In this document: one piece after another, positions 1 to 7,878 of the stretch
Position numbering within the stretch: position 1 is the first letter of the stretch
Layout of the letters: the number at the start of each line of letters is the position of its first letter
DNA from: Pelargonium cotyledonis
Taxonomy: Eukaryota > Streptophyta > Magnoliopsida > Geraniales > Geraniaceae
NCBI GenBank assembly: GCA_036897625.1
Contig: JAYMTA010001287.1
Span: 1 to 20,734, forward strand
DNA: 20,734 nt
Reading direction: 5' to 3'
Position numbers and translations under genes: made by a program
The notes under the pieces: generated by a model
The model's database searches: none
Seen by the model: only the letters and a program-made list of their open reading frames with translations
What the model was told of the DNA's origin: nothing

Positions 1-679
1 ATCGGCCGAGTCCTAATTTCTATTTATATATTATTAAATTTTTAGAAATTATATATGTATGTATTTCTTCCAAAATCTCACTGTATCTAACAAAAATCAA
101 AAGAGAAAAAGAGATTCAAAATCAATTGTTTTATAACTTTAAGGTTTTAGCATAGATTGAAGGCGTTTCTGCCATTTTCAAGAGCAACAAGTCAGCAGCT
201 GTATTTTCACCACATCCATGTTTCCATCCATAGAAGTTGTAAACTTTATTAGACAATGAACATCTTTCTTCTTCCAACTTCAACAACTGCATGCCGTATA
301 GAAAAGAAAGAAAGAAAAAATACTCAAACTATATGGTTTTGTCTTTAATGGCGGCATTTGCAGAATAAGAAGAGGAAGATGGTAAATGTATAGTTTTAGG
401 GTTTGTTTGTTACTCCTTTTCTTTTTATTATGGCTTTTTTTTTTTATTTTATATACAGGCCCAACTTCATCTTTCAAAGCCCAAACATTAAACAAGCCTA
501 AAATTGGACAAACCAGTACATTGACCCCAGATTTTGACCAGTTTTCATTGGGTTTGACGAGTTTGACCACTTTACTGGTTAGCATATGACCCGGACCGGT
601 GAGGCCATCGGTTCCCAATTCAACCGGGCGAACCGGCCGGGTTGGGTTTGTTTTCAAAACATTGGACAACTCTAATCCT
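1..679. other. Non-coding, no gene recognised
   Basis: No supported gene lies here. The stretch is AT-rich at first. Around 583-655 it turns into a GC-richer patch of repeated ccgg and cgggt words, of a type common in degenerate plant repeats. The open frames on either strand have no recognisable domain and end in low-complexity Lys/Phe-rich sequence, so I treat them as chance. Confidence 0.5.
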
Positions 680-934
680 GTTTTGTTGCTAGGGGGACAG
701 ACTTATTCCCATTTTACTGCTGGGAGATCATATCTAGTCCAATTTCACTGCTGAAGCTATTTTTGAGTCCAGATTCGCCCCCAGACCCTTAGAAAATATT
801 ATTTGGAGTGGTTTATGGGCATTCTTGGAGTCATATGGTCCCCTAGAAGTGTTTTCCATACTTAGTGGAATTTTGCCCAAGTCTTGAGTTTCGTTGAGAC
901 ATGGAGCTCATTGAGAGATTGAGCTTGCTGAGAG

Positions 935-1049
935 ATGCCAAGGTCATTTCCTAACTTCGCGTACCCAGGTCACGCGACTCGTCATTTCGGGTCTACCACG
1001 TGGCGTCTTGTGAGTCGTTAAAGAACTTATAATTTTTTGTGTAGCATCA
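935..1049 (-). repeat. LTR start segment, copy 1 (3' LTR)
   Basis: On the minus strand this begins TGATGCTACAC at 1049 and matches the segment ending at 2754 over roughly 115 bases with scattered substitutions. It contains a CACGTG palindrome and ends with a 33-base word (935-967) that occurs twice more near 2594 and 2639. Confidence 0.6.
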
Positions 1050-1517
1050 GTTGCCCCATACTCCTAGTAACTCTGAGTTGTCGGTGTTGCGTTGGAGTAA
1101 AGTTATAGTCAAGAGTCTTGAATTTTCAATTTTGATTTTGCTGGGATAGCTTTTCAGTCGTGACTTCAAGATGCTCCATCAATTTTAGGAAGGGAGTGTT
1201 GGAAATTCTTGGGAAATTGTGCTAGATCTCTTATTTTTCCTTCTAGTACCTCCCTCTTTCTTCTTCCTCAATTGGTGAGCTCTAATGTAGGTGGGAGCTC
1301 AGCTAGAGCTGGGAGCTCTGCTTGGAGTTAGAAGCTCTGTTGGAGATGATTCTGCCTCCTTTGCTAGGCTTGCTAGATGTCAACGAGAGTAAACCTTGAG
1401 AGGCTTATCCTTAATTCTTTCTTGCTTCAACTGATGAGATAACTTATGTAGGCATAGGCTTTAGTCCTCTTAGTAGGTAAGGTGTCTTTTTTCATTGTGG
1501 GTGCGACCATCACGAGC

Positions 1518-2244
1518 TCAAGCATCACGATGGCCACGAGTTGTGCGGCGCGTTGGGTTCGTGCGGGCAGGAGGTACCTCCACTCCTGTTGATCGGGCTT
1601 GAACCGTGGGAGAAGGTGGAGGTAGATCCTGAGCTATAAGGGCTATTTGAGAGACAGGAGTCGTGGGAGCGGCCGTGACCACGTTGGTAAGAGAGGCGCG
1701 TAATGCCTCATTAAATTGATCAGTGAATGCTCTCAAGGCATTGTTAATTCCTGCCAAGAGAGGGTTGCTGCCTTGAGGAGTATGTGTGACGCCCTGCGGG
1801 ACTGTTGGGACCTGGGAGGTGTTTTCTACCCTAGTTACAGAGTTGGTCATGTTATGCTTAAGGTTGTCTTGCAAGTTAGGCAAGTCTAGGTTGAGCTCTT
1901 CATGGACTTGTTCATGTGTCTCTGCCCCCATGCCCATGCATGTGTTGCTTTGATTTCTCAACTGGCCCTGGGTGAGCAATGTTGGAGAAGGGAACCTCTC
2001 CCTTGATGTTCCCCCTTGATGTGCTGGGTTTTGTTGGTAGGGTAGGGATTCCTCTTGCTTGGCTTGGGCTAGTGCAAGGAAGAGGAGTGTAGCGCTCCCT
2101 TGCAAGGCATGAGCATGTGCGAGGAAGAGGGGAGTCGCACCTAGTGTGGATTCTCTTACGGCGTAGAGGAGCCATGTATGTATCCACTGGTCGTATGACA
2201 GTTAGGGGAACGTGGCTTTCAAACTTTTTTGATAATGGAACCAA
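1518..2244 (-). pseudogene. Gag-like remnant of LTR retrotransposon
   Basis: Read on the minus strand, an ATG at 2175 opens a basic start (MAPLRRKRIHTR). This frame is open from 2244 to 1912. The reading then appears to shift into the frame open from 2105 to 1518, a Gln/Thr/Pro-rich, weakly amphipathic sequence that ends in a basic tail (RRTTRGHRDA). This resembles the poorly conserved N-terminal part of plant retrotransposon Gag. No zinc knuckle is visible and the Gag-Pol parts are missing. The +1/-1 relation of the two frames suggests at least one indel. The call rests on style and on position between LTR-like ends, not on a diagnostic motif. Confidence 0.4.
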
Positions 2245-2593
2245 AACTGATATGCTCGTTTGGACTTTTTGGTCAACGTGATCACACCTTAGCTAATTGA
2301 CTTTGTTTCTGCTTACGCTTGTTGTTGTTGTTTGTGCTTCTTCTTTTCCAAGTCAAGGTTTTCTATCCTAGAGTTCAAGTGTCTAATTTTCTTAGCTTAG
2401 GTTGTTTGCCTTGAGTCTTGGAACCTATCACCTGTGTAAGTAAAACAAACCAAAGGAACGAAGCACCTGGAGTTATGTTACCAAGACTCCGCCTCAGGCG
2501 TGAGAGTAAGTTCTTGCTTAGTGAACAATAAGCTTTTCTAGAGAGAGAAAGCTTTAGAGAGAGAAGCTCTCAAATACATAGAAATGAAATTGC

Positions 2594-2754
2594 ATGCCAA
2601 GGTCATTTCCTGACTTCGCGTACCCAGCTTGCTGAAAGATGCCAAGGCCATTTCGTGACTTCGCGTACCTAAGTCACGTGACCCGATCATTTTGGGCCTG
2701 CCACGTGGCGTCTTGTGAGTCGTTGAAGGACTTATAATTTTTAAGATAGCATCA
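2594..2754 (-). repeat. LTR start segment, copy 2 (5' LTR), with internal duplication
   Basis: On the minus strand this begins TGATGCTATC at 2754. It holds two CACGTG (G-box core) palindromes and a tandemly repeated 33-base word at 2594-2626 and 2639-2671, of which copy 1 near 935 has only one. On the minus strand an AG/CT-rich leader-like stretch follows (roughly 2580-2530), which could be the LTR transcription start region. Confidence 0.6.
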
Positions 2755-2759
2755 ACCCT

Positions 2760-5665
2760 AATCCTTTTTGCTCTTCCCTATCAAAAAAATCATAGGCTGC
2801 CCGGATACTTCTCTATACCTAACTTGGATTTTGCCCAAGTCCGCCCCAAAAAATGATCCATTCGGGGCATTTTTGCCCTAAAAAGTGAACTCAGGTATTG
2901 TTCTAGATGCTAAAGCTGCTTCCCTAAAAGGTCTAGGTTAAAACCATGTATATCCCTGAAACCCATCCCGCCTTGCTTCTTTCTTCGACATAGATTTTTC
3001 CACGCCTTTTAGTGTAGCCCCTTAGCCGAGCCTTTGCCCAAGCTTCACCGAAGTTGGCTTACAACTTTTTGGACTCTTTTACAAATCATAATCAAGAGAA
3101 AATAAACTCCCATATAGTAGGACGGAACTACCTAAGCAAACACTTTGAGAATGACCTCATTCGCTGCCTTTAAAAGAGCTTTAGCTGACCATGAAGAGAT
3201 GCGAACTCGCAATCGTTGAACCAAATAGTAAAATAGCTCAACCTGACTTCCTCCCCCATAACTTGACACCAGAAGATACTTATCAAACACCGAAACCTTC
3301 TGAACTCCCAAACATCTGGCTATCTGATTCCCCGCCCCAGGATCCGCTTTTGGGCCTAAAAGGAGTGACAACTTATGGAAATTTACTTTATGGCCAGAGC
3401 ACGTTTCATACACCTGAAGAACCTATTTAATAACCTCAACCTCCTCTGTACATGCCCGAAAAAAAACCAATGCATCGTCCGCAAATAGGAGATGTGAGAC
3501 CGCGACCCCGTTACGAGGTAACTGACAACCACTGATCTCCCCTTCCAATTCATTGCGATGCATGAGGCACAAAATACCTTCCGCCTCAATCAAAAACAGA
3601 TATGGTGAAAGAGGGTCACCCTGTCTCACTTCCCGAGAGGCCTTGAAAGAATCCGACAAGCCTCCGCCAATCTCCACCCTAAAGTTAACATACCACACAC
3701 AACTGATAATGAGATTGATCCAGTCCGAGCAGAAACCTAGTTTCACCATCATGCCTTTGAGAAAGTCTCACTCCACACTATCATACGCCTTAGCCATATC
3801 AAGCTTAAGAGTTCCCCACCTAACCACATGTTGTTTTATGATAAAGTGAAAAATCTTGTTTGGCATATAGATACTATCCATGATTAACTTTCCAAGGGGA
3901 AAAATGCTCTAATTTATGAAATTATTGATACCATAACTGGCTTGAGTCTTCCCAATCATCTTCGACACTATCTTGTAAATGACGTTACAAAGGCCGATGG
4001 GTCTTAGGTCCGTGACAGAGTTCCGGTCTGACTTTTGGGGGATCAAAACAAGAATGGTCTCATTTCAATGCTCTAGTATATGGTCCCTAAGCAGAATATC
4101 AAGACAAGCACTTGACACTCCGTCTCCAATCACGTGTCATTGGATTAAACCCATCTAATGCCTGTTTGACATCCTCCTTCGTAAGAACCTTACTAAGGAT
4201 CTAGTTTCGAGCCTCTGTAACTCAACTCTCTACTACCCTCCCAAACCCGATCCACTCCTAAGGTGCCTAGGGATAAAAAATATTCTTTAAAGAAACTCGC
4301 GACCATGTCACAAAGCGCGTCCGACCCGGCCCCTCCACCCATTCACCTCCCACATTTTTGAGTCTCAAAATGATATTATTCTTCCTACGAGTCGACACTA
4401 TCCTATGAAAAAAATTTGAGTTGCAACCTCCTTCACGAAGCTAATGGTTTTTCGCCTTCTACTTTAAAAAAACTCATGTTTGCAAAAAAGTTCCAAATAC
4501 CTTACATGCACTTCTTCAGCCCACCGCTTGCTAATACTATCAGACCTCTAACTTAGCTTCTCTAACAGCCTATCCGCACCTGAAACCTCCATCCTCAGCG
4601 CCTTGAACATTGGTCCCTCCCCCCACCTTTCCAGAGCTTCTCTATATACCCTAACCTTATCTGTTACCATTTTCCCCCCTAAATGCTTCCTGGATCACGC
4701 ACTCGTACTCCTCTTTGCATCATATATTCTCATATTTAAATTTTCTCTTCCCTCCCTCCCTCCCTACTCATCTCCGGCCCAATCAAGAACGGAAAATGGT
4801 CTGATGTAAAAAAGGTAGATGATGAGTCTTCCACGCCCTAAACCGCGAAACCTAATCCAATGACCCGAGTGCTCTATCCAAATGCTCATCCACCTGAATT
4901 TTTGAGCCTGGCCCCTTCATTTATGTGAACTCGTACCTGAAAAACCAATGTCTACCAATCATGCGTCCCTAACCGCCTCAGCAAAGCTATATGTCAAACT
5001 CCTTGGATACATTCATCCCCCCTTTTTCTCTTATACTAAAAGTAAATTATTAAATTCTCCTAAGCATAGCCACGATAAAGAACTAACACCCATGAGTTGA
5101 CGTAACATGTCCAAAGATCGCATTCTGTATGTCTTGTCTGATTCTTCGTAGAACCCTGTAAACCTCCATTGACTCCATTCCCTCATATCTATGACCATAT
5201 CCATATAAGAATCTGGCCACCCCAACAACAAAACCCTATAACCTCGACGTCCCATAATAACGCCAGTCCCCCTTTTTGCCCTGATGCGTCACATGAGAAA
5301 CACGCTTGCATGTTCAACATTTTCTAAATCTCCTCAAGCTCAGCACCGTTCCTCATTTTCTCCAACAAAAAGACCAAAAATGGCCTCTTTTCCCTCACTA
5401 ATCGCACCTACACTTACCAAGTTCTAGGGTTACCAAGACCCTAACAGTTCCATACCAGGACCCACATACCCAACACAAAAAAAAAAAAAACAGAAACAAA
5501 CAACCTAACCTGGATGTCCCTTCCGAGCTGACGAAGACCACGCCTCTCCGCTCCCGTCGTCGCTTTTTTTTTACCACTAAAACCGTTGCACATGCTAAAC
5601 CCTAAAACAGGCACTCTCCGTCGAGAGAATACCGCTTGTAACCGCACTGATAATTGATATCCCAT
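2760..5665 (-). pseudogene. Broken LINE (non-LTR retrotransposon): EN and RT
   Basis: Read on the minus strand, fragments in several frames line up in the order of a plant L1-type LINE. Near 5460 the endonuclease start is readable as WNC-stop-GLGNPRT. At 5031-5255 a later endonuclease piece reads WRFTGFYEESDK and then WLCLGEFN. Around 4300-4460 there is a linker resembling GGCNSNFFHRIVSTRRKN. The RT core follows at 3423-3752 with RQGDPLSPYLFLI and the catalytic-type motif LLFADDALVFF. Downstream, 3132-3413 gives CSGHKVNF and related thumb sequence, and 2770-3000 gives GGMGFRDIHGFN. Many stops and frameshifts make it non-functional. It stops at about 2760, before any zf-RVT or RNase H domain, right beside the LTR element. 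Confidence 0.88.
3423..3752 (-). pseudogene. LINE reverse transcriptase palm fragment
   Basis: This is the longest intact piece of the LINE above. It carries the RQGDPLSPYLF block and the FADD box (a variant of YXDD seen in plant LINEs) about 45 residues later. It has no stop across 109 residues, although the sequence on both sides is frameshifted. Upstream, in other frames, HRPIGLCNVIYKIV-like and LDMAKAYDSVEW-like stretches can be read, as expected for RT fingers and palm. Confidence 0.88.
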
Positions 5666-5876
5666 CTGTTTAATCTTAAATGTTCAAATAATGGTATTTA
5701 TATGAATTTGTGAGTACAAATTAATAGTTTTCACATAATATAATATTCTTCTTCTCTTTTATAAATCATATTTGAAATATTATAGCATGTGAAAGACTAT
5801 TGATTTTTCTACACAAATTCAAATGGATTCCACTATTTTAAAATTTTAGATTAAATAAAGGGTATAATAGTCTTTT
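5651..5876. mobile_element. Foldback MITE (long inverted repeat)
   Basis: The left arm (about 5651-5746) and right arm (about 5775-5876) are imperfect reverse complements. For example, gaatttgtgagtacaaatta on the left pairs with the reverse complement of tttttctacacaaattc on the right, and tttaatct on the left pairs with agattaaa on the right. Arms of roughly 80-100 bases flank a short T-rich centre, so the whole unit could fold into one hairpin. There is no coding capacity. Its left end touches the 5' end of the LINE remnant. The exact ends and any target-site duplication are not clear. Confidence 0.65.
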
Positions 5877-6219
5877 TATAAAACAAAATTTAGATTTTAA
5901 AGCTTAAGGTAGCTAATTGTTGTGGACAAATACTTAAGGGGAGTTATGTGTCGTGGATTTTAAAATTGGGTAGTCATCTGTTTGTGGATAAAAACACAAG
6001 AAAGATTTGTGTAATTATTCCTTCTTTTTATTCTGCCTCCCATGTATATATGTTGTTGCACTTATAAGAAAAAATCATCCAACACAATAACCATCTCTCT
6101 ACCTTACTGACATGACACAAACGGGTCATATCCTACATATATCACTTTTTAAAACTGATTTTAAACTTTTGGAGTGTGTGAGTTTGGTGGTGAATATAAT
6201 GAATGGGGAGGAGCTTAGT
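5877..6219. other. Non-coding spacer, nothing recognised
   Basis: AT-rich sequence between the foldback MITE and the RNase H remnant. I see no ORF or repeat that I can support. Confidence 0.5.
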
Positions 6220-6891
6220 AAAATTATGTACATTGGTTGGAATATATGGAAAGAAGAAATATGATTGTGTGGGAGGGAAGGATAGATGGGTTAGAAGTGG
6301 TATGGAAGATGGGGAATGAGACTTGGGCTGACTAGAAGGAAGTGTGTGTGGTGGAGTAGGTGCTTGGTTGAGGGTTGATGGAGGGAAATGGAGGGTTGGG
6401 TTGACCAGATGGAAGAGGTCGGCTGCTGGTAACATCAAATTAAATGTGGATGATGCTTCGTTTGAGACCGGAGGGTTTGGTGCTGGTTGGGCTTTGCGAG
6501 ATGAGGAGGCTCGATGATTGGGGTCTAGTTGTTGGAGGTGGGAGGGATATGGTCAATCGTCGGGTATGGTCGAGGAGATGACAATGAGAGAGCCTCTTTG
6601 TGGATTAAAGATAGAGGGTGGGGATGGTGGTGGTTGTGGAAAGTGATGTCAAACGAGTGATTTCAAATCTCGCAATAGGATCAGTACTGCCTAGTAGTTA
6701 TGGGATGATAACTGATGATTGTTAACGTTTAACATTATGTCTTGAGAAAATGTCTTTCTCTTTTGTGAGTCGATATGCCAATGTAGTAGCATTTGTTAGC
6801 CAAGGGCTTCTAATTTTATGTCTGATCAACATTCTTGGGTTAATATGGATTGTCCCCAAATTGTTACTGGAGCTTTGATTGATAATTTAAT
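6220..6891 (+). pseudogene. Orphan LINE-type RNase H (RVT_3-like) remnant
   Basis: The plus strand can be read through several frameshifts as the C-terminal part of a plant LINE. Near 6230-6290 it gives GWNIWKE, then NMIVWEG in the next frame. At about 6411-6500 it gives WKRSAAGNIKLNVDDASFE and GGFGAGWALRD, the first strand of an RNase H-like fold with its first acidic residue. Further on come MREPL and, near 6750-6800, FVS followed by NVVA-like text. The stops and shifts make it dead. It lies on the opposite strand to the LINE at 2760-5665, which lacks just this domain. Confidence 0.7.
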
Positions 6892-7300
6892 ATAATGCAT
6901 TTGCTAGTTTGCCTAAAGAAAACTTAGTTGAGTTAGCCATCTTCACATTTTCTAACCAATAATTCTTTAACCCTTGCCCCACATATATGCGCCAATACCT
7001 TCTATCCTTCTCGACCGGCATTTGGTGAAAAAAAAATATATACAACGGAGAAGTAGCACAGTACCAATATTTTTTTGCAGGTCTAAACCCATTAGGTTCC
7101 TGAGCAGATCTGTAAACTAGTAGTTGACATTTTTAAGTCGTTTTACCACACAGACTAATTCTCATTCGATGGTAAGTCACAATTAAAATTTATCATTCTT
7201 CTAAAAAATGTGTTGAGCGAGCATTGAGCGTAAGCTCTTTTTCCAATATACAAGTTCTCCGCGAATACAACGTTTCCCTTTCCAAAATTAAAGATGGGAG
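6892..7300. other. Intergenic, upstream of the TEX2-like gene
   Basis: No gene or clear repeat is visible. This would be the distal promoter region of the gene that starts at 7684. Confidence 0.5.
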
Positions 7301-7519
7301 GAAATGGCAATCACGTTGGACCCAAGGGGTTATAATAACGGTAGCTGTCGTTAGATTTTGGTGAATTTTGGTTGGTTACTGCTCAGATACGGACGCTTCT
7401 TTGCCTTCCCCAAACCACGCCAATCTCCACCTCTTCTCCACCACGCGCTTCCTTCCCACGCACCACCTCTCTTTCTTCTCCACTTAATTACACTTTTGCC
7501 ATTGTACCACTCACAGAAA

Positions 7520-7570
7520 ATGTCATTGGAAGCAAAAGAAAGTTCCATTCCTTGTACCTTCTCTTCTTGA
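7520..7570 (+). promoter_or_regulatory. Upstream ORF 1 (16 codons)
   Basis: ATG at 7520 with A at -3 (gaaaATGT) opens a 16-residue peptide, MSLEAKESSIPCTFSS, that ends in TGA at 7568-7570. It sits wholly upstream of the main start. If the leader includes it, it could lower main-frame translation. There is no sign yet of conserved peptide sequence. Confidence 0.4.
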
Positions 7571-7603
7571 TTCGATTCCAATTCGTCCAACAAATCTACC
7601 AAA

Positions 7604-7636
7604 ATGCCTCTCCCAATTCCTCGTCTCCTCCATTGA
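7604..7636 (+). promoter_or_regulatory. Upstream ORF 2 (10 codons)
   Basis: ATG at 7604, again with A at -3 (caaaATGC), encodes MPLPIPRLLH and ends in TGA at 7634-7636, 47 bases before the main ATG. Its context at -3 is better than that of the main start, which has C at -3 but G at +4. Confidence 0.4.
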
Positions 7637-7683
7637 TCGATTCGTCGATCTCTCTCTGTGCACACTGTACCTGATCGATCCCG

Positions 7684-7878
7684 ATGGTGTTGTGGATGTT
7701 TCTCTCTGGCTTTGTTTTCGGCTCGCTCTTCGTTCTCGCGCTGCAATCTCTGGGACTCCTCTACCTCTTGAGCCGCTTGAGGAAGAAGACCAGAGATCGA
7801 GATGCATTAACTCAACAATCTCAATCACGCGACCTCGATCCCCATCAGTCCGTTCACCTTCTTGCTTCCAACAAGCAG
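7684..7878 (+). CDS. Exon 1: membrane anchor (residues 1-65)
   Basis: Starts at ATG 7684 and ends in CAG before the donor GTGATG. It encodes the hydrophobic segment (MFLSGFVFGSLFVLALQS and onward) and then a polar linker. The exon ends in phase 0. The frame would run on to a stop at 7917 if intron 1 were retained. Confidence 0.88.

Larger units (their letters stand above)
680..2754 (-). mobile_element. Degenerate LTR retrotransposon, minus strand
   Basis: Two related segments read on the minus strand from 1049 and from 2754, both starting TGATGCTA. They stay similar for about 120-130 bases, including a shared palindromic CACGTG word and the motif gcgtcttgtgagtcgtt (plus-strand sense). TG starts fit the beginnings of a 3' LTR (1049 downward) and a 5' LTR (2754 downward). 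Just before the 1049 start, on the minus strand, lies the purine-rich tract aggagtatggggcaac, a fair polypurine tract. Between the two starts is gag-like debris and no protease, RT or integrase, so the element is internally deleted. Beyond the shared part the two LTRs diverge, so the outer 3' boundary (about 680) is uncertain and I see no target-site duplication. Similarity to Ty3/gypsy is inferred from gag style only. Confidence 0.5.
7301..7683 (+). promoter_or_regulatory. Putative core promoter and 5' leader
   Basis: A TATA-like word, ttataataa, lies at 7330-7338, about 350 bases before the start codon. Downstream of it the sequence turns strongly C/T-rich on the plus strand (about 7400-7480 and 7540-7660), as many plant 5' leaders do. 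An ACGT core lies at 7311-7320. The transcription start is not known, so the split between promoter and leader is inferred. Confidence 0.4.

Noticed and set aside
280-669. 129-codon open frame, minus strand
   Set aside because: No known domain; the second half is low-complexity Lys/Phe-rich and overlaps a decayed repeat patch.
1276-1345. Cluster of gagctc words
   Set aside because: Short degenerate repeats inside a decayed retroelement with no regular period.
6142-6438. 98-codon Pro/His/Thr-rich open frame, minus strand
   Set aside because: It is antisense to the G-rich RNase H remnant on the plus strand, which explains its composition.
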